Shown: positions 51,010 through 58,407 of the stretch, in pieces
How the letters are laid out: every line of letters begins with the position of its first letter
Position numbering within the stretch: position 1 is the first letter of the stretch
DNA from: Oscillospiraceae bacterium
GTDB taxonomy: Bacteria; Bacillota; Clostridia; Oscillospirales; Oscillospiraceae
Length of the DNA stretch: 64,000 nucleotides
Assembly: GCA_017461585.1 (NCBI GenBank)
Contig: JAFTYM010000018.1
Location: forward strand, 16,917-80,916
Reading direction: 5' to 3'
Made by a program: the position numbers and the translations under genes
The notes under the pieces: model-generated
Told to the model about the DNA's origin: nothing
Database searches by the model: none
Seen by the model: only the letters and a program-made list of their open reading frames with translations

Positions 51010-52023
51010 TTACTTGTTGTAGTAGTTCATGCCGTATTCCTTAACAAAGTCCTTAACGACTTTGTTCTTATGAGCAACCTTCTCGTCACCGATAGCGCCG
51101 AGGAAGTTGCCGAGGAATACATAGCCGCCGTTGGGAGCATATGTATCGATAGTTGTCTTTACAGCTTCTCTGATCTCTTCATCAGTTACATCGTCTTCAA
51201 GGAGTCTGCCCTTGCCGTCCCAGCAGCCTGTGAGAACCAGATCTCTGCCGTACTTTGCCTTAATGCCGAGAAGGTCGTTACATGTCTGAGCGGGATCCCA
51301 GCAAGTTACGCCGAACTTAACCATTTCATCAACAAAGAGCTCACACTTACCGCAGTTGTGGAATGTGATGGGCAGGCCACGGTCACGACCGAACTTTGCC
51401 TGTCTGTCATATACGGGAACAAAGAATTCCTTATACATATCAAGAGAGATGAAGGGGTTAGCCCATGCAGCTGTATCGTCCATCATTGTGTAGATGTCAG
51501 GCTTGTAGTAGTCGATGCACTTCTCTGCTACCTTACAGTAGAAGTCGCACAGGTACTCAAGAAGAGCCTTGCACTCTTCGGGCTCTTCGTAGAGAGCCAT
51601 GAGGCCGTCTGTGAAGCCCATAAATGCCATGAGGTTCTGGAAGTAACCAACATGGAGACCGAAAGCAACAGCAGTCTGGCTGCGGTCTACGTTAGCAAGC
51701 TGCTTTGCAGCCATAGCTTCCCAGTCGATATTGTCGAGGTCGGGTGCCTTGATAACATCACGCCACTTTGTGATATCGTCAAGAATAAACTCATTGGGCT
51801 TGGGAAGAAGTGCGTTACCTGTTTCAGCTGTGGGAACATATTCAACACCCCAGATATCCTTGCCGCCGCCTGCGAGTCTGTGCTCGATAACAATGGCAGG
51901 TTCGATAAGAGCGTTTGCAGGCTCTTCTGTATCACCGGGCATCTTACCGAAAGTATAAACGGGAATATACTCGGGAATTTCTTTATTCAGGACTCTGAGG
52001 TAATTCTCTTTTGGTGTAAGCAT
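51010..52023 (-). CDS. URO-D/MtaA/CmuA-superfamily protein (2)
   Basis: 337 residues from the ATG with AGGAG 8 bases upstream; longer frames start at 52059. Barrel features: YYKPDIYTMMDDTAAWANPFISLDMYKEFFVPVYDRQ, LPITFHNCGKCELFVDEMVKFGVTCWDPAQTCNDLLGI (His-Asn-Cys-Gly, a likely zinc-ligand segment as in MtaA/MtbA), and the C-terminal GYVFLGNFLGAIGDE. Paralogous to the gene at 49919-50911 and transcribed with it from the promoter at 52072-52100. Methyl transfer is plausible but no substrate can be named. Confidence 0.78.
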   Translation of the reverse strand: MLTPKENYLRVLNKEIPEYIPVYTFGKMPGDTEEPANALIEPAIVIEHRLAGGGKDIWGVEYVPTAETGNALLPKPNEFILDDITKWRDVIKAPDLDNIDWEAMAAKQLANVDRSQTAVAFGLHVGYFQNLMAFMGFTDGLMALYEEPEECKALLEYLCDFYCKVAEKCIDYYKPDIYTMMDDTAAWANPFISLDMYKEFFVPVYDRQAKFGRDRGLPITFHNCGKCELFVDEMVKFGVTCWDPAQTCNDLLGIKAKYGRDLVLTGCWDGKGRLLEDDVTDEEIREAVKTTIDTYAPNGGYVFLGNFLGAIGDEKVAHKNKVVKDFVKEYGMNYYNK

Positions 52024-52071
52024 TTGTTTCACTCCTGGTTGAATTATTTTTAGTCGCAATCATGCATATAC

Positions 52072-52100
52072 ATTTTACACGCAAATGCCTTTAAAGTCAA
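52072..52100 (-). promoter_or_regulatory. Promoter of the URO-D-family pair
   Basis: TTGACT (52100-52095), 17-base spacer, TAAAAT (52077-52072) on the minus strand. Confidence 0.65.
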
Positions 52101-52134
52101 TGTATTATGCATAATATAGACAGATAAGAAAAAG

Positions 52135-52443
52135 GTGCACATCCTAAAGGGTGAACCCGACAAGAAAACATAAGCTTAAAAAGAAATCATTTGCCCGTAA
52201 ACATCGTTATCAAAGCTCGTAAGACATACAGTATTACAGCGCTTTTCTGCCTCGTTTACGAACAAAATCTATCTTTTTAAGTGCAAGCAGTTTTGCCAAA
52301 AGCTATTCGAGATAGAATCAATTTACAAAAATCCGCCAATACTGGTATGTATTGGCGGATTTTTTAAGTTGCATTATAGCCGAATAGATAAAGGCAAAAC
52401 CTTATGTTTTCTTGTCGGGTACACCCTAAGGATGTGCACCTTA
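52135..52443. repeat. MITE-like repeat, copy 1
   Basis: A non-coding element of about 300 bp with inverted ends: AAGGTGCACATCCT, then AGGGTGAACCCGACAAG, then AAAACATAAG on the left, mirrored on the right (GGGTACACCC at 52417-52426, AGGATGTGCACCTT at 52429-52442), i.e. about 43 bp with few differences. Inside, ATCCGCCAATAC TGGTAT GTATTGGCGGATTTTTT (about 52331-52366) is a strong terminator hairpin. Base for base 242 positions align without gaps with copy 2 at 63759-64000, with 12 differences by my count. No transposase. It sits between the PBP gene 3' end and the URO-D promoter. Confidence 0.8.
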
Positions 52444-52445
52444 AT

Positions 52446-54740
52446 TTAGCCGAATATTCCGAGGTCGCTTCCGCCCTCTTCTTCACCTGTTCCCGGATCC
52501 TCAGGTTCCGGTTCAGGTTCAGGCTCGTTTGACTTGTAGACAAACTCGATGATGTTCTTTCCGTCATCGGAATCAACAACGGTATGTGTGATCTTCTTAT
52601 CGCCGATAAGTGTATAGCCTTCAACAGCTCTGGCTACAAGGTCGATCTCACGCTCTGATACCATTGACTTTCCTTCGTTTGCGTGCTCCTCGTAAAGGAT
52701 GTTGCCATCTTCATCCACGCCGCGGACGTAAACATCGATGGGCACAACGCCCTTAACAGGTCTGAGCCATGTACTTTCGGGAACAAAGAACTTCTGATAC
52801 TCAAGTCCCTCGTGTACACGTTTCATAACAAGGCTCCACATCTTTGCAGCAGGGTTGCCGCTGCAGTACAGTGTTGTGGGGTTATCGTAACCTGTCCATA
52901 CGGCAGCAACATAGTAAGGAGTGAAACCGACGAACCAACGGTCGTAGTTGCTGCTTGTTGTACCTGTCTTGCCTGCTGTGGGCATGTTCGCCATATTAGT
53001 TACGCTTGCACCGTAACTGGAGGCATACTGAAGCATAACTCGCATCCAGTAAGCAGTAGTTTCGCTGATAGCTACTACCTGCTCGGTCTTGTTCTCATAA
53101 ACAAGCTTGTCGTCATTGTCATAAATCGCTGTATATGTTCTTCCGGTGGATCTTATACCGCGGTTTACAAACATGGAGTATGCAGATGTCATGTCTCTTA
53201 CGGTTACGCCGTAATACATACCGCCGACAGCCAGAGGCGCATAGTCCATATCCTCAATGGTGAGTGTGGAAATACCTGCTTTTGTACGCAGGAACTCAAA
53301 GGATCTTGCAACACCCAAATCATCAACAAGCTGAGCTGCAACAGTATTGACCGATCTCATAAGAGCATCCTGGACCGTAATAACACCGGAATATTTCCAG
53401 TTATGGTTACGTGTCATCCAGCGTGTTCCGTCAAGCTTTACATCTTCGCTGTCTTCATAGAATGTTGAAGGAGTTGCAACACCGTATTCAATAGCAGGTG
53501 CATAAGAAGCGATGGGCTTGATAGATGAACCGGGCTGACGGAGAGAGTCCGTCGCTCTGTTCCATACAAGGTTACCTGTCTTCTCACCTACACCGCCGGA
53601 CATACCGACAATATCACCTGTATAAGGATCCATAACTACAATTGCAGATTGTACCTGCTGGCTGGAGCCTGATACATGGGACAGATTATCGGGGTTTCCG
53701 TATACATCATCAATTATCGCCTGTATACGTGTATCTACGGTTGCATAGATCTTATATCCGCCTGTGAGAAGCAGAAGCTCTGCTGTTTCTTTGGAAACGT
53801 TCTTAACTTCAGCGATATCGGCAATAACATCGTCACGGACTGCCTCTTCAAACCATGAGTAAATATCGCTGTTTTCATCATCATCGCCCTCGTCAAATTC
53901 AAGGGGAGTGTTTTTCGCGGTGTTATACTGACTTAAGGTTATATATCCCTGATCGTACATCTCAAAAAGGATAGATTCCTGACGCTCTTTATTGTTATCG
54001 GGGCTGATAAAGGGGCTGTACAGAGAGGGGTTATTTGTGATACCTATGATGCAGGCAGCCTCTGCGATGGTCAGCTCGGAAACCTCTTTGCCGAAATAAT
54101 ATCTCGCTGCAGCACCGATACCGTAACAGCCGTGGCCGAAGTATACTTCGTTTAGGTACCACTCCATTATCTGGTCTTTTTCATATTTCTTCTCAAACTC
54201 AAGTGCCTGGAAAATTTCAAGGAGCTTTCGCTGAACCGTTACATCGTTATTCTCTGTAACATTCTTGATAAGCTGCTGGGTGATCGTAGAGCCGCCGAAG
54301 GTATTTTTCATACCTATGAACATGTTTACAAAGGCACCCGATGTTCTGTACCAGTCCACACCCTGATGCTCGTAAAAACGCTTGTCCTCAATAGCTACAA
54401 CAGCATGCTCGACATACTTGGGGATAGTCTCATAGTCAACCCACATTCTGTACTCTGAGCTGGCGAGAGTAACAAGCTCTTCATATTCACCTGTCTCCTG
54501 GTTCTTTGCATATATTACACTGGACAGATTAAGAGCAAACTCTTCATATTCAACGTCTACACCTGTAGAAAATGTGGTCTTGCAGTAAATTGAAAAAATA
54601 CACGCAAAAACCAAAAGAGATGTGATGCCAACGAGAAGCACAGTCCCTATTATTTTAAATATCATAGAGATGATACCGCTTACGGTATGCGCACCTGTTA
54701 CAGCCACATCCTTTGCGATTCTCATGCCTTTTCTGGACAA
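52446..54740 (-). CDS. Class A penicillin-binding protein (PBP1-type)
   Basis: Bifunctional peptidoglycan glycosyltransferase and transpeptidase. 764 residues; a membrane helix near residues 25-55, GT51 domain with the catalytic Glu in EDKRFYEHQGVDW (from about 118), TFGGSTITQQLIKN, and YFGHGCYGIGAAARYYF. Transpeptidase motifs: SSIK, SVN, and KTGTTSS. A C-terminal tail is acidic and Pro/Glu-rich (EPEPEPEDPGTGEEEGG). Start is TTG at 54740 with GGAAGG 8 bases upstream; an ATG 5 codons later is possible. Copy 1 of the repeat lies just beyond its stop. Confidence 0.92.
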   Translation of the reverse strand: MSRKGMRIAKDVAVTGAHTVSGIISMIFKIIGTVLLVGITSLLVFACIFSIYCKTTFSTGVDVEYEEFALNLSSVIYAKNQETGEYEELVTLASSEYRMWVDYETIPKYVEHAVVAIEDKRFYEHQGVDWYRTSGAFVNMFIGMKNTFGGSTITQQLIKNVTENNDVTVQRKLLEIFQALEFEKKYEKDQIMEWYLNEVYFGHGCYGIGAAARYYFGKEVSELTIAEAACIIGITNNPSLYSPFISPDNNKERQESILFEMYDQGYITLSQYNTAKNTPLEFDEGDDDENSDIYSWFEEAVRDDVIADIAEVKNVSKETAELLLLTGGYKIYATVDTRIQAIIDDVYGNPDNLSHVSGSSQQVQSAIVVMDPYTGDIVGMSGGVGEKTGNLVWNRATDSLRQPGSSIKPIASYAPAIEYGVATPSTFYEDSEDVKLDGTRWMTRNHNWKYSGVITVQDALMRSVNTVAAQLVDDLGVARSFEFLRTKAGISTLTIEDMDYAPLAVGGMYYGVTVRDMTSAYSMFVNRGIRSTGRTYTAIYDNDDKLVYENKTEQVVAISETTAYWMRVMLQYASSYGASVTNMANMPTAGKTGTTSSNYDRWFVGFTPYYVAAVWTGYDNPTTLYCSGNPAAKMWSLVMKRVHEGLEYQKFFVPESTWLRPVKGVVPIDVYVRGVDEDGNILYEEHANEGKSMVSEREIDLVARAVEGYTLIGDKKITHTVVDSDDGKNIIEFVYKSNEPEPEPEPEDPGTGEEEGGSDLGIFG

Positions 54741-54939
54741 ATAATACACCTTCCATTCGGGGTGAGATTAAGCTCAAATAAGCTACATAACATTGTACCA
54801 CACAATGTCAACTTTTTATGGCTAAAAAGTAAATTATTTATAAAATTATAAACTTTTAGGATATTTTTAAGCCTGTCAGGGGACAATTCTTTGTAAACTG
54901 CCCGTAATTTCAGTTCAAACAGTAAAAAAGGAGCGAATC

Positions 54940-55245
54940 ATGAAGCACAAATTCAGAGCTGCCATCCTGTCCGTTTTAATTATACTTGCATTTTCATTTT
55001 TAATATATGCAGTATCCAGCGAAAATTTGCCAAGCGAGGCAGCAGAACCTGTCATAGCAAAATCTCCCGAATATATGCTGCGGCTCGAAAATGACGAAAT
55101 AGTCATTTATAAAGACGGCAAGTCAACCGATACCGGTATTGCAGTACCGGATCTTCGTCAGCAGGACAGAGCTCTTTTGGAAAGCGGCATAAGCGTTGAC
55201 TCATACGAAGATGTTTTAAAGCTCATAGAGGACTTTAACTCATAA
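54940..55245 (+). CDS. Membrane-anchored protein with BofC-like C-terminal domain
   Basis: 101 residues. One N-terminal hydrophobic helix (about 8-26, AAILSVLIILAFSFLIYAV), then a short extracytoplasmic domain: YMLRLENDEIVIYKDGKSTDTGIAVPDLRQQDRALLESGISVDSYEDVLKLIEDFNS. The V-x-L-x-x-x-D-x-x-L-x-x-GI-x-V segment and the final LIEDF resemble the BofC C-terminal domain of spore-formers and its short clostridial homologs. AAAGGAGCG lies before the ATG. A bidirectional terminator follows. Role outside sporulation unknown. Confidence 0.7.
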   Translation: MKHKFRAAILSVLIILAFSFLIYAVSSENLPSEAAEPVIAKSPEYMLRLENDEIVIYKDGKSTDTGIAVPDLRQQDRALLESGISVDSYEDVLKLIEDFNS

Positions 55246-55246
55246 A

Positions 55247-55280
55247 AAATATCCCGGAAGTAGATTCCGGGATATTCTTA
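55247..55280. terminator. Bidirectional terminator, BofC-like gene / foldase gene
   Basis: AATATCCCGGAA, GTAGA, TTCCGGGATATTCTT, between convergent genes. Confidence 0.85.
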
Positions 55281-55287
55281 TAATACA

Positions 55288-56895
55288 TTACTGGAGCCAG
55301 CCAACAAGCTGTGTTCCTGCCTTTTCAAGGGAGTAGAGCCATGTCTTTGTGATCTCTACACCTTCTGTAAGGGAAGCTTCCCAAACATCAACATCTGCCT
55401 GACGGAGATCATCCTCTGCCATTGCCTCTGCGTATACATCGCCTGTTCCTGAGAAGCAGATGATGTAGTAAGATGCCATGTTCTCAGAGTAAATGATTGT
55501 TGTGTCGCCCTCTGCTCTTGCGGGGTCATACAGCCAGTCATTGATCTCTTTGCTGTACTTATCCTGATAAATGTTCTCTTCAAAACCACCGTCGTATGCG
55601 TAGTTCATATAGTATTCATCAATGTACTCGTCAAAGAGCTCTGTAGTACCGCCTTCATCCTTCCACTGCTGGAGGATATCCTCTGCCTCAACGCGTGCAT
55701 CTTCCTTAGCTGCTTCTACAGCCTCATTGTATGCTGTGTCGTCTTCTTCATCTGCATAGTCATCAGCATTAACAGAATCAACGGGAACAACAAGCATTCT
55801 TGCATTTACTGTATCATAATGGTTGTCCTCACGTCCAACGAAGAATACAACGTAAGTACCTGTGTTCATATCTGCAAGTGTAATATCACCGTATTTTCTG
55901 GAAGATTCACGGAGCCAATCGCCATAAACACTGCCGAGGAGGTTACCGTTATATCGGCGGAGTGTGGAATCTTCTTCACCGTAAGCTTCAGAGTCGTGCT
56001 CCTTTGCAACAGCGATAAAGTCTTCCTCGGAGTTGATGCGTGCAACATAGCCTTCAGCTATGCTGTGCGCTGCCTGCTGTGCATCTGTCTGAGCTGCCTC
56101 AGCCTCTTCATCTGTCTCATAGGAGTACTTATCAATGTCTTCGCCGCTTACGAGGAAGTATCTGTACTCATAAAGGTCGTACATATCCTTCTTGGACTCG
56201 TACTGTGCATCGATCTCATCGTCTGTGTAGACAAGACTATCATTATAGTACTCTTCATACTCGAGAACATAGTGCAGGAACTCTGTGCACTCTTTGAGGA
56301 TATCCATTGTCACAGAGCTGCCGTAAAGGCTTGTTATGTACTTTTCGACATCTGTGTAACCGTACATAAGTGCAGACTCATTAAGGCCTGCGATCTCTTC
56401 ATCGATTTCTGCAACTGCTTCATCGGAAAGAACAAAGCCTGCATCCTTTGCCTGCTTGTAGATACCTACATAGCGGGTAAGGGTGTCATATGTGTACTTA
56501 TCAAAGAAGTCTTTCCATGTCTCGCCGTCCTTGTATTCCTGACTTGCATGAGGAACACCGGACTGAGGCAGGAGCTCTGTAGCATAAGTAGCCATTTCAC
56601 TTGAGTATACGTAAGAATAATACTCATAAAAACAGTTATAGTAAAAGAATTCGTATTCTGCTACGGACAACTCCATATCGCCGATGGTAATTGCGGTGTA
56701 ATCTCTGCGGATAAACTTGGAATTAAGTACAATTGCGATCGCGAGAAGCACAACGATAATTACAGCAGCAACAACTATAAGTTTGCGTGTATTCTTCTTT
56801 GCCTTCTGACGTTCAAGTTCTTCCGCAGCTCTTTTGTTTACGCCGCCCTGCTCTTTTGCCAACTGGCGCTCTCTTTTTGCTTTTGAACTGCTCAT
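55288..56895 (-). CDS. Membrane-anchored SurA/PrsA-like foldase (probable)
   Basis: 535 residues. A basic N-terminus (KAKRERQLAKEQGGVNKRAAEELERQKAKKN) precedes one membrane helix (about 43-62, VVAAVIIVVLLAIAIVL); the rest is outside. It begins TAITIGDMELSVAEYEFFYYNC, typical of the SurA_N-like peptide-binding region of clostridial PrsA relatives, and has a parvulin-like region with TVNARMLVVP in the second half, without clear active-site residues. The outer part is very acidic and Tyr-rich. Start at 56895 has AAAGGA 9 bases upstream; longer frames enter the structured leader. It probably helps fold exported proteins. Confidence 0.72.
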   Translation of the reverse strand: MSSSKAKRERQLAKEQGGVNKRAAEELERQKAKKNTRKLIVVAAVIIVVLLAIAIVLNSKFIRRDYTAITIGDMELSVAEYEFFYYNCFYEYYSYVYSSEMATYATELLPQSGVPHASQEYKDGETWKDFFDKYTYDTLTRYVGIYKQAKDAGFVLSDEAVAEIDEEIAGLNESALMYGYTDVEKYITSLYGSSVTMDILKECTEFLHYVLEYEEYYNDSLVYTDDEIDAQYESKKDMYDLYEYRYFLVSGEDIDKYSYETDEEAEAAQTDAQQAAHSIAEGYVARINSEEDFIAVAKEHDSEAYGEEDSTLRRYNGNLLGSVYGDWLRESSRKYGDITLADMNTGTYVVFFVGREDNHYDTVNARMLVVPVDSVNADDYADEEDDTAYNEAVEAAKEDARVEAEDILQQWKDEGGTTELFDEYIDEYYMNYAYDGGFEENIYQDKYSKEINDWLYDPARAEGDTTIIYSENMASYYIICFSGTGDVYAEAMAEDDLRQADVDVWEASLTEGVEITKTWLYSLEKAGTQLVGWLQ

Positions 56896-56914
56896 TATTT
56901 TCATTCCTTTTCTT

Positions 56915-57183
56915 AGCCTGAGCAATATAATCCAAACACACCTGATAGTGTGTCTGATCGACTCAGGCTTCATTTCTTTCATTGATGGGCATCAGCCCAT
57001 CTGCTTCGTTCAATTTCGCCTGAACCGATCATCCAACTCTATCCGGTCGAAGATTTTGAGCTGATAGTTCGTTTTGATGCGAGGCATCACTTTGCAGCCG
57101 GAATTTGCTTCCGGGTCAAGTGATAACGATGCATCAGGGCGAACAATCACCTCAAAACGGGTTAGGATTATATCGCTCAGGCT
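56915..57183 (-). ncRNA. Large structured leader RNA of the foldase gene (unclassified)
   Basis: No gene lies here. On the transcript, AGCCUGAGCGAUAUAAUCC (57183-57165) pairs over 19 bp with GGAUUAUAUUGCUCAGGCU (56933-56915), one G-U. Enclosed: CGUUUUGA/UCAAAACG (8 bp), AUCACUU/AAGUGAU around CCGGAA GCAAA UUCCGG, CUUCG/CGAAG, AUGGGC UGAU GCCCAU, and ACACAC UAUCAG GUGUGU. A second AGCCUGAG just before the last hairpin can compete with the first for CUCAGGCU. The start codon lies 20 nt after the stem. Not matched to any riboswitch I know; a MITE with 19-bp terminal repeats is an alternative. Confidence 0.6.
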
Positions 57184-57206
57184 ATGTTTTACAAAACAAC
57201 GTTGGT

Positions 57207-57235
57207 ATTATAACTGAAATACCAACGCCTTTCAA
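57207..57235 (-). promoter_or_regulatory. Promoter of the foldase leader, overlapped by a dyad
   Basis: TTGAAA (57235-57230), 17-base spacer, TATAAT (57212-57207) on the minus strand. The dyad CGTTGGTATT (57200-57209) / AATACCAACG (57218-57227) covers the -10 box and spacer, and could be an operator or a terminator for the RNA upstream. Confidence 0.7.
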
Positions 57236-57285
57236 GCATAAATGCAAGGTTTTTATATTTTTAACAATTTTTATGCAGACACACA

Positions 57286-57477
57286 GATACCCCGCCGTGC
57301 CGTGCAGCCGATTTATAACCTGCACACTATATGCAGGTGGGTTTCCTCCTTTTGATTTATACTGCTTCCAACGTCCGGGACAAGTCGCCGGGAGGCCTGC
57401 AATCCATCAAAAGAGTTCCGGAATCCCGTTTAAGAGATGTGGGTTTAAAAAGGCTGACACCAACAAAGCAGGGCATC
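57286..57477 (-). ncRNA. ssrS: 6S RNA (candidate)
   Basis: A non-coding transcript of about 190 nt with its own promoter. GAUGCCCUGC at the 5' end (57477 on) pairs with GGCGGGGUAUC at the 3' end (57286), then GUG-UC-AGCC with GGCU-G-CAC, giving the long closing stem; a central bubble follows, its 3' side holding the small hairpin CCUGCAUAUAGUGUGCAGG, and an upper stem-loop (CCGGAACUCUUUUGAUGG and GGCCUCCCGGCGACUUGUCCCGG). This architecture and the GUGUCAGCC..AAACCCACAUCUC sequence are what I associate with Firmicutes 6S RNA, which binds sigma-A RNA polymerase. A covariance-model search would settle it. Confidence 0.65.
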
Positions 57478-57480
57478 TTT

Positions 57481-57509
57481 ATTATAACATTATACAGCTG
57501 TTATTTCAA
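57481..57509 (-). promoter_or_regulatory. Promoter of the 6S RNA candidate
   Basis: TTGAAA (57509-57504), 17-base spacer, TATAAT (57486-57481) on the minus strand, 4 to 8 bases before the first stem. Confidence 0.7.
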
Positions 57510-57537
57510 CACACAGCAAAATTTTTTATATTGCAAT

Positions 57538-57792
57538 TTACTCCGTCTCGAAAAGTATCTCCATAAAGTGCTCATAAACCTCTTCATAGATTTCTTCGTC
57601 TATGTTTTCGTACTCTTCCTCTCCGTTTTCATATACAATATGAAACAGGATCATATCCGTGTCATCTTCCCCTGTGGGCATAAAGACAGCATAGTCCTCA
57701 TTCGCATGTTCGAAAGTAAACAGATGCTCAAGTTCGTAATTGTTTCCCTCTTCATCCGTTATGATAATAAAATTATCTCCGTATTCCTTCAT
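57538..57792 (-). CDS. DUF1292 protein
   Basis: 84 residues from the ATG with GGAG 7 bases upstream (another ATG 5 codons earlier overlaps that site). The sequence KEYGDNFIIITDEEGNNYELEHLFTFEHANEDYAVFMPTG and the very acidic C-terminus (NGEEEYENIDEEIYEEVYEHF) are those of DUF1292, a small widespread Firmicutes protein (YrzB type) of unknown role, usually near ruvX/alaS. Those neighbours are absent here. The 6S RNA promoter starts 28 bases after its stop. Confidence 0.88.
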   Translation of the reverse strand: MKEYGDNFIIITDEEGNNYELEHLFTFEHANEDYAVFMPTGEDDTDMILFHIVYENGEEEYENIDEEIYEEVYEHFMEILFETE

Positions 57793-57819
57793 ACTATTCT
57801 CCATCACTTTAATTTACAC

Positions 57820-57855
57820 AAAAGGGCGCTTTGCAAACTAACGCAAAACGCCCTG
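57820..57855 (-). terminator. Terminator of the hom-lysC-DUF2284 genes
   Basis: AGGGCGCTTTGC (57823-57834) pairs with GCAAAACGCCCT (57843-57854) with one mismatch; TTTTG follows on the minus strand. Confidence 0.65.
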
Positions 57856-57858
57856 CTG

Positions 57859-58395
57859 TTATTTATAAAAAATTAACGAAAACCAGGTTACTATATTACC
57901 GCCGTACTGGAATTCAATGCCGTATTTCTCAGCAAGTGCAGTAAGGATTATTCCGTGGCTTTCAACACAGGGGTTCATAAGTTCAGGGTGACGGCAGGGC
58001 CCATCAGGGTATGCACACTCTTCACATATGGCGCATGCCTCTGACGAGAGAACATACACATCATCACACTGCTGTCGCACCATATCTGCAGCCATTTTGG
58101 TTATCTCTTCGTGCTCAGGGCGCGTTGCAAGAGTTTCCTCTATATCTGCAATATTAAAAACCTCTGTTATCGTGGCGATCATAAGTGCATCTTTATAGCT
58201 TCTGCACTTCGCCTCACATTCAGGCACCATACCCGTTCCCGGAGGGCATGCCCATGTTTTTCCATACATTGGACATTCATGCTCACAGATATATCTGATG
58301 CGCTCTGAAAATTCCAGCTCGGATGTGTCAACAAAGAAGTATCCGTAAAGCGGAAGCTCTGCCAGCTGACTTTCCAATAATTCTCTATCCAACAT
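57859..58395 (-). CDS. DUF2284 metal-binding protein
   Basis: 178 residues with many cysteines: CEHECPMYGKTWACPPGTG (the CP-x-x-x-x-x-WACPPG core of DUF2284), and CAICEECAYPDGPCRHPELMNPCVESHG near the C-terminus, a second cluster-like site. Family members are thought to bind Fe-S or another metal; no function is established that I know of. It follows lysC by 12 bases in the same direction, so it is cotranscribed with amino-acid genes, though a link is not evident. Confidence 0.85.
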   Translation of the reverse strand: MLDRELLESQLAELPLYGYFFVDTSELEFSERIRYICEHECPMYGKTWACPPGTGMVPECEAKCRSYKDALMIATITEVFNIADIEETLATRPEHEEITKMAADMVRQQCDDVYVLSSEACAICEECAYPDGPCRHPELMNPCVESHGIILTALAEKYGIEFQYGGNIVTWFSLIFYK

Positions 58396-58407
58396 CACAG
58401 CACCTGT

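Noticed and set aside
52140-52440. Coding content in the repeat element
   Set aside because: Frames are short and stops are frequent; only a Lys-rich tail (KHKLKKKSFARKH) reads open in copy 2, and it is not open in copy 1 with a start.
57331-57876. 181-residue plus-strand ORF across the 6S candidate and DUF1292
   Set aside because: It is antisense to two better-supported features, has no binding site and no domain.
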